This document shows positions 7,978-16,752 of a stretch of DNA of 64,000 bases, one piece after another (the first letter of the stretch is position 1; each line of letters begins with the position of its first letter). A program made the translations under genes and the position numbers. The notes under the pieces were generated by a model. The model was not told where the DNA came from and searched no databases. It saw only the letters and a program-made list of their open reading frames with translations. The stretch is from NCBI RefSeq assembly GCF_000716785.1, contig NZ_JNYY01000002.1, positions 186,001 through 250,000 of the forward strand, given 5' to 3'. The DNA comes from Amycolatopsis vancoresmycina (GTDB lineage: Bacteria; Actinomycetota; Actinomycetes; Mycobacteriales; Pseudonocardiaceae).

Positions 7978-8661
7978 ATGCGGGTCCTCTTCGTCCACGG
8001 CGCGTTCGTCCGCGACGGCGCCTGGTGGTGGCAGCCGACGGCCGACGTGCTCGCCCGGCACGGTTTGCGCAGTTCAGCGGCGGTGCTGCCGAGCTGCGAG
8101 AGCGAGCCGCGCGGTGATCTGCACGCCGACGCCGAGGCCGTGCGCGCCCTGCTCGACGCCTCCGACGAACCCGCGCTCCTCGTCGGTCACTCCTACGGCG
8201 GCATGGTGATCACCACACTCGGTGAACACCCGGCCGTACACCGATTGGTCTACGTGACGTCGTTCCTGCCGGACGTCGGCGAGGCACTGGCGGACTTCGG
8301 CACCGGCGAGCCGCCGCCGTGGCACCTCAGCCACGGCGACGGCACCGCCGGCGTCCGGGAAGAGTTCGTGCGCCCCTTGTTCGCCCAGGACTTCGACGAC
8401 CGCACCTACGCCGCGGCCGCCACCCGCCTCACCGCCCAGAACGAGGCGGTGTTCGGCCAGCCGGCGACCCGGGCGGCGTGGCGGGACGTCCCGTCGACCT
8501 ACCTCGTCTGCGGCGAAGACCGCGCCACGCTGCCCGGGACCCAGCGGGCCCAGGCGGCGCGCGCCACCGACGTCGTCGAACTGCCGGTGGCGCACCACCC
8601 CTTCGTCACTCAGCCGGACCTGGTGGCCGGCGTGCTGCTCAGGCTGCGTCCCACAACGTGA
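7978..8661 (+). CDS. Alpha/beta-fold hydrolase
   Basis: 227 aa from the ATG at 7978. VLFVHGAF gives the oxyanion-hole strand-loop, GHSYGG contains the nucleophilic Ser, and the late HHPF contains the catalytic His. The compact size without a large cap resembles the esterase/methylesterase-like subgroup. The substrate cannot be read from sequence. The 3' end overlaps the convergent neighbour by 23 bases. Confidence 0.87.
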   Translation: MRVLFVHGAFVRDGAWWWQPTADVLARHGLRSSAAVLPSCESEPRGDLHADAEAVRALLDASDEPALLVGHSYGGMVITTLGEHPAVHRLVYVTSFLPDVGEALADFGTGEPPPWHLSHGDGTAGVREEFVRPLFAQDFDDRTYAAAATRLTAQNEAVFGQPATRAAWRDVPSTYLVCGEDRATLPGTQRAQAARATDVVELPVAHHPFVTQPDLVAGVLLRLRPTT

Positions 8662-9244
8662 GGAACGCCGAGGCTTCGCTGCGGGCCCAGGGCCGCAGCC
8701 GTGCGCGGTCGCGGGCGGACAGCTGGTACTCCTTCGCGCGGCGGACGTCGATCACCAGCGCCTCGCCGCCGGGCAGGATGTCGGGCATCGCCTGCTCCAG
8801 CACCCACAGCGCGAGCTGCGCCGAATCCTTCGCCAGTGGCTCCTCCTTGAAGTAGAGCCAGGTCGCGTACCGGCGGCCGTCGGCCTTGCGCAGCCCCAGC
8901 TGCGGGCTGACGCCGATCTCCAGCTCGCCGATCCGGCACCGGCCGCGGCCGACGTCGACCAGCCGCGGCGACTTCCGGCCGAGCCACCGCAGCCAGCCCT
9001 CGGCGATCGCCGCGTAGTGCGGTTTCGTCCGGTCGTCGGCGGCGTTGACGAGCGCGCGCAGCGCCACCTCGTCCTGGTTCGCCGCCCGCCCGGACCGCAC
9101 CGCGTTGGCCGCCCGCCGGTAGTAGTTGAACGCCGCCCGCGCCGGATCTTCGTACTGACGGCGCTGCCGCCGGACGAACGACGACCGCGACGGCCCGGAA
9201 CTCGCGCTGTAGCCCACGAACGTGGACAGGGTGATGTAGGCCAT
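8639..9244 (-). CDS. Conserved hypothetical protein
   Basis: 201 aa from the ATG at 9244, which has GGAGGAAG about 8 bases upstream; in-frame sequence extends to 9289 without a better start. The protein is basic in its first third (FVRRQRRQYEDP) and mixed alpha/beta afterwards, with no signal peptide, membrane helix or catalytic motif that I recognise. The middle (GRGRCRIGELEIGVSPQLGL) looks like a compact beta domain. Function unknown. It is convergent with the hydrolase. Confidence 0.7.
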   Translation of the reverse strand: MAYITLSTFVGYSASSGPSRSSFVRRQRRQYEDPARAAFNYYRRAANAVRSGRAANQDEVALRALVNAADDRTKPHYAAIAEGWLRWLGRKSPRLVDVGRGRCRIGELEIGVSPQLGLRKADGRRYATWLYFKEEPLAKDSAQLALWVLEQAMPDILPGGEALVIDVRRAKEYQLSARDRARLRPWARSEASAFLTLWDAA

Positions 9245-9487
9245 GGCCCTGCCTTCCTCCATCACGCCACCCGCGCTCACGGGTGGCATCTCCCCTGGAC
9301 AACGCCAATTTTAGAACATATGTACGACAGTTTCCGGAGCCTGACGGGTGACCCGGGCGGGGGACGGGAGAGGACTCCCGCAAACGCCGGACTTGCGCTA
9401 CGTTGCCGATCAACCTCAAACCGCAACCTTGCAGGTCGGCCTTGCGTGCCAGACTGATGCCCCGAACGGTGGATGGGGGTCCAGAGG

Positions 9488-10645
9488 ATGAGCTGGCAGG
9501 AAGAGCTTCGCCGTCTTGACGCGGAGCTTGCCGAAGGTCGGATCGAGCCGGCTGACCACCGCAAACAGCGGGACGAGCTGCTCGCGCAGGCCTCCGGTTC
9601 GACGGTGCCGTCACCGGTGCCGTCGCCGTTGCGCCGACCGGGTGAAACCTGGCGGAGCGCGAACCCGGCCGCCGCCCAGCCCGTCCACCCCGTCCAGCCC
9701 GTCCACCCGGTGCTGCCGCCGCAGCGCATCGAGTCACCGCGGCCGCCGGTCCCCCCGCCACCGTGGCAGCGGACCGGGCTGCCGAAGACGCTCTCGACCA
9801 GCCAGGTGCCGGCCATCCCCGACCACATGACGACCGCGCCGAGCCCGGCCGACATCACGCCCACCCGCTACCTGCGCGTCGACGGCCCGGCGGAGCACGG
9901 CCCGGGCAGCCGGTTCCCGCCGATCACGCCGCCGGGCGGCGAACCGCGCCCGCCGCAGCCGCTCCCCGAGCCCGACGAGCCGTCCGGCAAGCACCGGTGG
10001 GCCACCGACGGCGAGTCGTCCGAGCGGTCCGGACGGCCTTGGCCGTTCATCGCGCTGGGCGTGCTCGTGGTGCTGGGCATGATCATCGGCGGGACGCTCT
10101 GGCTCGGGGGCGACGACAAACAGCCCAGCGCGCTGGCCACGTTCACGCCCGTCGTGACGCAGCCGCCGGCGGCCGCGGCCCAGCCGCAGCTGGAGGACCA
10201 GGTGCCGCCGCTGCCCGGCCTGCAGCACCCGGAGAGCGCCGCGATGTCGCTGGCCCGCGGCCTGGACCTGGGGCTGTACCCCAAGGAGGCCGCCCAGGTC
10301 TTCTCGCAGCACGGCGTCACGCAGTTCGTGTACCGCGCCTCCTCCGCCGGGGACACCGGCTTCCTCGGCTACGCGATCCCCGCCGAGAACGAGGAAGGCG
10401 CGAAGGCGATCGTCGACTACCTGCGCGAGGCGGCCGCCGCCGGCGGGTTCGTCCCGATCCCGGCCGACCAGGCCATGGTCACCGGCCGCAACGGCGACCA
10501 GCGGATGGACGGCACCTGGTACACCTCGGGCAAGGTCGCCATCGTGCTGTGGGCGTCCCAGCCCTTCGCCAAGGACAAGAACGAGCTGAAGACGAGCCTC
10601 GACAACGCCGTCGCGGTGTTCAAGAAAGCGCTGCCGCCGAGCTGA
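9488..10645 (+). CDS. SHOCT-like single-pass membrane protein, upstream paralogue
   Basis: 385 aa from ATG 9488. The first 35 residues (WQEELRRLDAELAEGRIEP) form a SHOCT-like helical hairpin. A long Pro-rich cytosolic region runs to about 175, one membrane helix sits at about 180-203, then a second Pro/Ala/Gln linker and an alpha/beta extracytoplasmic domain of about 150 residues. The same architecture and start recur in the gene at 16753. The two bracket the polysaccharide island. It ends one base before the convergent glycosyltransferase gene. The function is unknown; the arrangement suggests linking cytosolic assembly to an external domain. Confidence 0.82.
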   Translation: MSWQEELRRLDAELAEGRIEPADHRKQRDELLAQASGSTVPSPVPSPLRRPGETWRSANPAAAQPVHPVQPVHPVLPPQRIESPRPPVPPPPWQRTGLPKTLSTSQVPAIPDHMTTAPSPADITPTRYLRVDGPAEHGPGSRFPPITPPGGEPRPPQPLPEPDEPSGKHRWATDGESSERSGRPWPFIALGVLVVLGMIIGGTLWLGGDDKQPSALATFTPVVTQPPAAAAQPQLEDQVPPLPGLQHPESAAMSLARGLDLGLYPKEAAQVFSQHGVTQFVYRASSAGDTGFLGYAIPAENEEGAKAIVDYLREAAAAGGFVPIPADQAMVTGRNGDQRMDGTWYTSGKVAIVLWASQPFAKDKNELKTSLDNAVAVFKKALPPS

Positions 10646-13600
10646 TCACCCGCGCCGGTCGAGCACCCCGGCCAGGGTGGCCCGGGCGACGTCGGCACCG
10701 AAGAGGCGGTCCACCACGGTCTTGCCCTCTTCGGACAGCCGCTGCCACAGCTTGTCGTCCTCGAGCACGGTGACGATCTCGTCGGCGAGCTCCGGCGCCG
10801 AACCGCCGACGAGCACGTCCCGCCCGTGGGTCAGGTGCATGCCTTCCGCGGCCAGCGGCGTGGCGACGACCGGGACGCCGTAGCCGAGGCTCTCCCCCAG
10901 CTTCCCCTTCACCCCGGCGCCGAAGCGCAGCGGCGCGACGACGACCCGGGCGTCCCGGTAAGCGCTGTCGAGGTTCGGCACCCAGCCGCGGACGACGACG
11001 CCGTCGCGCTCCAGGTCGAACATCTCCTGCGGCGGGTTGCTGCCGACGATCTGCGCGACCGCGTCCGGACGGCGGCGCCGCACCAGCGGCATGATCTCCT
11101 CCGCCAGCCAGCGCGCCGCGTCCCGGTTGGGCAGGTGGTCGAAGCTGCCGACGAACAGCACGCCGGACCGTCCTTCCGGAACCGCCACCGAGCCGTCGGC
11201 GTAGTGCACGTTGGACAGCACCTCGACCCGCGCCGACGGCACGAGCTCGCTCAGCAGCGCACGCTCCACATCGGACACGACGAAGGTGACGTCGGTGGCG
11301 CGGGTCAGGCCCAGCTCCGACTCCCGCAGCACCTCGGCGCGCCGCCGCAGGGTCAGTTCCTCGCGCGTGTTGCCGAGCTGCGCGGCCAGGTCGGCCTGGC
11401 GGTTGAGCCGGACGAAGTGCAGGTCGACCGTGTCGTAGGCGATGACGCAGTCGGGCGCGTGCTCGCGGACCTGCTCCAGCAGCTGCCAGGCGACGTGCGG
11501 CCGCGACAGCACGGCCAGCCGCAGGTCGGCCCCGGCGTCGCGCAGGAACTCCAGCTGTTCGCCGAGCCCGGTCACCACCGTGACGCCCGCGCGGTACAGC
11601 GCGTCGGCGTACGGCTCCGGGAGCGCGTTGTTGAGCGGCATGAACACGACCCGCTCGCCGAGGCCGACGAGCAGCTCGAGGATGCGGAACATCCGCACCG
11701 AGCCGGAGTCCTTGTCCGGCATCGGCACCTGGTGGTCGGCGACGAGCACGGTGCCGCCGCGGTGGCCGTCCTTCGTGCGCTGCCGCCCGGCCCACACCGC
11801 GAGCGGGCTCGCCTCGGGGAAGTGGTCGCGCAGCTGGACGCTCCACTTGTCGACGAAGACACCGCGGTTGAGCTCCTGGTGGCGCTTCACGCCGGAGGAG
11901 ACGTCCGTGCCGTTGGTGATGCCTTCGTGGTGCACGACGACCGACGCGGGCTGGACCATCGTCCGGTACCCGGCCGCCCGCACGGCGAACGCGAGGTCGG
12001 TGTCCTCGTAGTACGCGGGCGCGAAGCGCTTGTCGAAGCCGCCGATGCGCTCGAACAGCTCGCGCCGCACGAGCAGGGCCGCGCCCGAGCAGTAGTCGAC
12101 GTCCCGCAGGGCCTGGAACCACGGCGCGTCCGGGTTCTGCAGCCTGCCGTAGTTCCAGCCGGTGCCGTCGGCCCAGATGATGCCGCCGCACTCCTGCAGC
12201 CTGCCGTCCGGGTAGACCAGCTTCGAACCGACGAGCCCGACGTCCGGCCGCGTCTCGACGACGGCGACGAGCTCGTCCAGCCAGCCGGCCCGGACTTCGG
12301 TGTCGTTGTTGAGGAACATGACGAAGTCGCCGCGCGCGTGCCCGGCGCCGAGGTTGCAGGCGCCGACGAAACCCAGGTTCTGCGGCGCGCGGACCAGCCG
12401 GACCCCGGCGCAGCCCGCCACGCGGTCGGCGGAGTCGTCCGGCGACTTGTCGTCGACGACGATCACCTCGAACGGCGTCGACGGCAGGTACCGCTGGATC
12501 GAGTCGAGGCAGCCGCGGGTGAACCGCCAGTTGCCGTAGACCGGGATGACGACGCTGACGATCGGCTGGTCGCTGGTGGTCACCGCGACCGGGCCGGGCA
12601 CCGCGACGGGCGCGCCGGGCAGCACGCCGGCGGGCCGCCCGAGCGCCGTCTCGTAGAAGTCGCGGCGGCGGGTGCCGCGCGGGGCGTACCGCTCGATCGC
12701 GCCGCGGTACTTCCCGATGGCCCGCTGGACGAGCGCGGACGTCTCGGCCCGCAGTTTCTCGTTCTCGGCGGCGAGCCTGCCGATGGTCTCGCTGAGGCTG
12801 GTGTTGTTGCCGGCCAGCCAGTCCAGCCGTTCGCGGTCGTAGCCCGCCTTGAGCTGCAGGCGGCTCAGCTCGTCGGCCGCGCGCTGCCGGTCTTCGCGGG
12901 CGCGCTCGGCCTGCCGGAGTGCCTCGTCGCGTTCGGTGGACGCGCGCTGTTCGGCCGCGGTGACCTGGGCGAGTTCGGAAGTGAGCCGGGTGACGGACGC
13001 CGTCGCCCGGTCACGCTCGGCTTCCGCGCGGCCCAGCCCGTCGCGCAGCCGGCCCGCTTCGGCGGCGGCGCGGGCGACGAGCGTCAGCTTGGGGTCGACC
13101 ATGGCCGACGTCGAGGGCACGTCGATCGGCTCGGCCGAGGCGACCGAGACGAAGTACGTGTGCGGCGCCCCGGCTTCGACGACCCAGCCGTCGGCGTCGT
13201 CGGCCTGCAGGGTGAGGACCTCGGCGCCCGCACCGGCGCCGTTGTCGTGGATCAGCGAGCCGACGGCGACGTTCTGCCGGAGCACGACGACGTGCGGGAA
13301 GCTCGCCGACAGCAGCGACCGGAACGCGGACTCGGTCAGCTCGTGCACGTGGTACGGGTTCTCGTTGCCGTGGTCGTGCGTGTAGACCTCGATGTCCGGG
13401 GTGCTGCAGAGGAAGACCCCGCCCGGCGCGAGCCGGTTGCGGACCAGCTCCATCAGCCGGTCCTGCTCGTCGACGTGCTCGATGGCCTCGAAGCAGGTGA
13501 TGACGTCGAAGACCTCGCCGTCGAGGGCCTGCGGGTCGGTGATCGAGCCGACCTCGAACCGGACGCCCGGGTAGCGCTTGCGGGCGTGCTCGACGGTCGT

Positions 13601-13825
13601 CGGGTCGATCTCGAGCCCGACGACACCGGCGGCCGACCGCGCGAGCAGGGAAGACCCGTAGCCCTCGCCCGCGGCCAGGTCCAGGACGCGCTTGCCGCCG
13701 GCGAAGCGGGCCGCGAACGCGTAGCGGTGGTAGTGCTCGTAGATCACCTGGAGGTCGTCGGTCCACGGCACGCACCGCTCGCCGGTCCACTCGATCAGGC
13801 GCTCACCGCTCGTCCCCTTGCCCAT
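10646..13825 (-). CDS. Multidomain methyltransferase-coiled coil-GT2-GT4 glycosyltransferase
   Basis: 1059 aa. Residues about 1-200 are a class I SAM methyltransferase (RVLDLAAGEGYGSSLL; CFEAIEHVDE). About 255-365 is an Ala/Arg/Glu-rich coiled coil. About 420-690 is a GT2 family A transferase (VSVVIPVYGN; NNDTEVRAGW; YYEDTDLAFAVRAAGYR). About 700-1059 is a GT1/GT4 GT-B-like domain (FVGSFDHLPNRDAA; LRFGAGVKGKLGESLGYGVP). Such fusions build O-antigen-like or cell-wall-linked polysaccharides, with the methyltransferase often capping the chain and the coiled coil setting its length. It is followed on the same strand, upstream by 10 bases, by a second methyltransferase. No signal peptide is seen, so it acts at the cytosolic membrane face. 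Confidence 0.92.
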   Translation of the reverse strand: MGKGTSGERLIEWTGERCVPWTDDLQVIYEHYHRYAFAARFAGGKRVLDLAAGEGYGSSLLARSAAGVVGLEIDPTTVEHARKRYPGVRFEVGSITDPQALDGEVFDVITCFEAIEHVDEQDRLMELVRNRLAPGGVFLCSTPDIEVYTHDHGNENPYHVHELTESAFRSLLSASFPHVVVLRQNVAVGSLIHDNGAGAGAEVLTLQADDADGWVVEAGAPHTYFVSVASAEPIDVPSTSAMVDPKLTLVARAAAEAGRLRDGLGRAEAERDRATASVTRLTSELAQVTAAEQRASTERDEALRQAERAREDRQRAADELSRLQLKAGYDRERLDWLAGNNTSLSETIGRLAAENEKLRAETSALVQRAIGKYRGAIERYAPRGTRRRDFYETALGRPAGVLPGAPVAVPGPVAVTTSDQPIVSVVIPVYGNWRFTRGCLDSIQRYLPSTPFEVIVVDDKSPDDSADRVAGCAGVRLVRAPQNLGFVGACNLGAGHARGDFVMFLNNDTEVRAGWLDELVAVVETRPDVGLVGSKLVYPDGRLQECGGIIWADGTGWNYGRLQNPDAPWFQALRDVDYCSGAALLVRRELFERIGGFDKRFAPAYYEDTDLAFAVRAAGYRTMVQPASVVVHHEGITNGTDVSSGVKRHQELNRGVFVDKWSVQLRDHFPEASPLAVWAGRQRTKDGHRGGTVLVADHQVPMPDKDSGSVRMFRILELLVGLGERVVFMPLNNALPEPYADALYRAGVTVVTGLGEQLEFLRDAGADLRLAVLSRPHVAWQLLEQVREHAPDCVIAYDTVDLHFVRLNRQADLAAQLGNTREELTLRRRAEVLRESELGLTRATDVTFVVSDVERALLSELVPSARVEVLSNVHYADGSVAVPEGRSGVLFVGSFDHLPNRDAARWLAEEIMPLVRRRRPDAVAQIVGSNPPQEMFDLERDGVVVRGWVPNLDSAYRDARVVVAPLRFGAGVKGKLGESLGYGVPVVATPLAAEGMHLTHGRDVLVGGSAPELADEIVTVLEDDKLWQRLSEEGKTVVDRLFGADVARATLAGVLDRRG

Positions 13826-13835
13826 GGCGGGCAGA

Positions 13836-15227
13836 TTAGCGGAGGCTCAGTCCGACCAGGACGTACGCCAGTGTCCGGCGGTCGCCACCGGCCGTCACCG
13901 ACCAGTCCGCGTCGAACGAAAGCCGCACCTGCCGGTGCGCCTCGAGCCGGACCGGCAGCACCAGTTCGGTCAGGCCCGGCCCGACGTCGGCCTTCGCGAC
14001 CGGGACGCCGTCCACCGAAACCGTGACGCAGCCGTACTCGGTGGCGTCGTCCGGCAGGTAGGTCTTCAGCTCGAACACCTCGACCGGGGCCGTGGTCAGG
14101 ACCGGGAACTCGACCGAGGGCGCCGCCCAGTCGTCGTGCGCGATGCCGTTCATCCGGCCGGTCACGATCCCGGCGCCGCGCACCAGCCGTTCGCCGCTGG
14201 TCCCGCCGGGGCGGAACGAGACGCGGCCCGCGGGGTCGACGACCCGGGTGTCGCGCACCGACCGCTCCGGCGTCCGGTTGCCGTGCACGCGCAGCGGCTG
14301 CGGCGTGGGGTGGAAGAGCGCGGTCAGCCGCGTCCCGGTGACGAGCCCGAGGTCGAGCAGGCTGTCGTCGAGGACGCCGATTTCGTCGATCAGAGCGACG
14401 TGCCCGGCGTTGTCCATGTCGAAGTTGTGGCCGTAGATGCGGTCGACGAACGGGTCGATCACGTTGCCGTAGGGCAGGAACAGGCTCGGGTGCAGGAAGT
14501 CGAGGAGCACCGGCAGGACGTCCTGCGCCCGGATGCCCTCGAAGCCGTCCGCGGCGCAGTCGACGTCGGTGAACTGCTCGTCGATCTGCCCGGTCAGCGC
14601 GTTGTGACGCAGCTCCGGCGGCAGCGTCGCCCAGATCCGGTCGACGACTTCGTGCGCCTCGGGCCACCGGCGGTGCCCGTTGCGGCCGATCATGTCGTGC
14701 ACCACCAGGACACCGTCCGCGGCGAGGCTGTCCTTGATCTGGCCGTAGAGGTGTTCGAGGTCGAGGACGTGGTGCAGCGCCTGGAACCCGACGACGACGT
14801 CGTGCCCGGCGTCGGCGCGCCAGGTGTTGAAGTCGGCGGTGATCAGCTCGACGCGGTCGGCCACGCCCTGCGCGCGGGCCGACGCCTCGGCGCGGGCCTG
14901 CATCTCCGGGTTCAGTTCGAGCAGCCGCAGCCGGACGTTGTCCAGACCTTCGGCGGCCAGGCCGCGCAGCCAGCCCAGCTCCTGGTCGCCGTTGCCGCTG
15001 CCCAGCGACAGCACGACGGCGTCGCGAGAGAGCTTCCGCGCGCGTTCGGCGATCTGGCCGACGATCAGCTCGTCAAGGCCCGGGACGCCGAGCGCTTCGA
15101 GCTTCGGGCGCACGTGCCGGTTCGACCACCGGTGCGCCGACGGCGGCAGGTTGCCGTGGATCTCCTCCTGGCCGGCGAAGGTCTCGCGTTCCCTGGCCAG
15201 CCGCTGGTCGTAACCCGGCCCTCGCAT
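13836..15227 (-). CDS. SAM-dependent methyltransferase with C-terminal beta domain
   Basis: 463 aa from the ATG at 15227 (GAGGGGA upstream; an in-frame ATG at 15248 lacks a ribosome site). Residues about 75-200 are a class I methyltransferase: VLSLGSGNGDQE binds SAM, then ADFNTWRADAGHDVVV and a post-strand HHVLDLEHL. The C-terminal third lacks known motifs and is beta-rich, possibly for glycan binding. It is the first gene of a two-gene operon with the large glycosyltransferase, so a sugar or chain-end methylation role is likely. Its start is 64 bases from the divergent AlgX-like gene. Confidence 0.86.
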   Translation of the reverse strand: MRGPGYDQRLARERETFAGQEEIHGNLPPSAHRWSNRHVRPKLEALGVPGLDELIVGQIAERARKLSRDAVVLSLGSGNGDQELGWLRGLAAEGLDNVRLRLLELNPEMQARAEASARAQGVADRVELITADFNTWRADAGHDVVVGFQALHHVLDLEHLYGQIKDSLAADGVLVVHDMIGRNGHRRWPEAHEVVDRIWATLPPELRHNALTGQIDEQFTDVDCAADGFEGIRAQDVLPVLLDFLHPSLFLPYGNVIDPFVDRIYGHNFDMDNAGHVALIDEIGVLDDSLLDLGLVTGTRLTALFHPTPQPLRVHGNRTPERSVRDTRVVDPAGRVSFRPGGTSGERLVRGAGIVTGRMNGIAHDDWAAPSVEFPVLTTAPVEVFELKTYLPDDATEYGCVTVSVDGVPVAKADVGPGLTELVLPVRLEAHRQVRLSFDADWSVTAGGDRRTLAYVLVGLSLR

Positions 15228-15291
15228 CGCCTGTCCCCTCGCGTTCACCCGTTCGAGCCGCTCGGCACCGGCCCGGCGCTAGGATACGGCT

Positions 15292-16608
15292 GTGTCTTTC
15301 CGTCCTCCGTCGCAGTTGCCCACCGAGGCGGGCCTGCCGAGGACGCCGGAGTCGTTCCTCCCCAAAGAGCACAACCTCTACCGGCCACGGCACAGCAAGC
15401 GCCAGCGCACGGCGCTGGCCTGCGCGGCCTTCTTCTTCGTGACGCCGTTGTTCCTGTCGGCCGTCGGCGTGCACCCGGCCGCCTTCGAAAACCGGCCGCT
15501 GCGCGAGTTCCCGAGCCTGTCCGAGGGCTGGGGCTTCTTCACCGGCCTGTCCGGCTGGGCCACCGATCACCTGCCGCTGCGGCAGGCCGGCGTCCAGGCC
15601 GCCGACGCCGTCGGCACCGGCGTGTTCGGCGACCCGCCCGGCTCGGGCCAGGGCACGAACCACAACGGCGGCACGGTCGGCGTCGACCAGGGGAAACCGG
15701 ACAACGGCGACGTCCCGGGGTACGTCTACCCCACCGTGCTGCCGGGCAAGGACAACTGGCTGTACCTCGGCGAGGACGTCAACGCCCGCTGCCGTCCGGT
15801 GATGGACACCGACCACGTCGTCGGCGCGCTGCGGAAGCTGCGGGCCGCCGTCGAGAAGTCGGGCCGCAAGTTCGAGCTGGTCATCGCGCCGGACAAGTAC
15901 AGCGAAGAGCCGGCCCACCTGCCCGACACCTACGTCGGCAAGCCGTGCGCGCAGGCGCGGACCGCCGAGTTCTGGAACCGCGTGCCGCGCGAGACCGGCG
16001 CGATCGACCTGCGGCCCGCGCTCGCCGACGCCGAAAAGCGCGTCGGCCACCCGCTGTACGACCGCAACGACACGCACTGGTCGTTCGACGGCGGCCTGGT
16101 CATGACGTACGCGCTGGGTGCGGCGATCGCGCCCGGCAGCACCACGGGCTGGCAGGCCGCGCCGAACGGCGTCCGGCCGTGGCCCGCGGACCTGGCCCGG
16201 GTGCTGGGCCGCAACGAGCAGCGGCAGCTGACGACGTACAGCCTGTCCACCGACGGCGGGGCCGACCGCACGCGGTACATCGCCAGCGACTTCAAGAGCC
16301 CGCTGCGCCTGACCCAGCCGGACGGTGCCACGCCCACCGGTTCGATCGCCAGGAACATGGCGGTCGTGGCCGACTCGTTCACCCAGTTCGCCAGCCCGTT
16401 CCTGGCCGCGACCTGCCAGGACGTGACGATCGTGCACGCCGAGACGGTGGCGCAGAGCAGCGCGCCGGAGATGACGAGCCTGTTCGCCGACCGCGACATC
16501 GTCACCTTCGAGCTGGTGGAACGCAGCGTGATCGGCGGATCGTCGGCGCTGCTGCGCGACCAGACCATCGACCTGCTGGGCCAGGTGCTGGCCGCGCACC
16601 CCCGCTGA
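15292..16608 (+). CDS. AlgX/AlgJ-like SGNH O-acetyltransferase, membrane anchored
   Basis: 438 aa from GTG 15292, with AGGA 7 bases upstream. A basic N-terminus and one helix (about 40-60) act as a signal anchor; the rest is extracytoplasmic. FENRPLREFP (about 65-74) is typical of AlgX/AlgJ. Catalytic candidates are Asp260 and His262 in NDTHW and Ser362 in VVADSFTQ, matching the SGNH-like triad. The family adds acetyl groups to exported polysaccharide. No MBOAT acetyl-channel gene is adjacent, so the donor route is unknown. It is divergent from the methyltransferase/glycosyltransferase operon. Confidence 0.85.
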   Translation: MSFRPPSQLPTEAGLPRTPESFLPKEHNLYRPRHSKRQRTALACAAFFFVTPLFLSAVGVHPAAFENRPLREFPSLSEGWGFFTGLSGWATDHLPLRQAGVQAADAVGTGVFGDPPGSGQGTNHNGGTVGVDQGKPDNGDVPGYVYPTVLPGKDNWLYLGEDVNARCRPVMDTDHVVGALRKLRAAVEKSGRKFELVIAPDKYSEEPAHLPDTYVGKPCAQARTAEFWNRVPRETGAIDLRPALADAEKRVGHPLYDRNDTHWSFDGGLVMTYALGAAIAPGSTTGWQAAPNGVRPWPADLARVLGRNEQRQLTTYSLSTDGGADRTRYIASDFKSPLRLTQPDGATPTGSIARNMAVVADSFTQFASPFLAATCQDVTIVHAETVAQSSAPEMTSLFADRDIVTFELVERSVIGGSSALLRDQTIDLLGQVLAAHPR

Positions 16609-16752
16609 CCCGCGGCGAGCCGTCTGCCACGCCGAGGTAACGACGGGGTGGTGGGCGACGAACAGGTGAGCGCACCCGTGCACAATGACTCCGTGCGGCC
16701 ACGCTCCGCGTGAGCAGCACCCACAAAGCGACATACCCAAGGGGGTACCGGG

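Noticed and set aside
10826..14026. Open frame of over 1,000 codons on the plus strand
   Set aside because: It lies opposite the glycosyltransferase fusion, has Arg/Asp/Val-rich sequence without domains, and arises because high-GC coding DNA lacks stops on the other strand.
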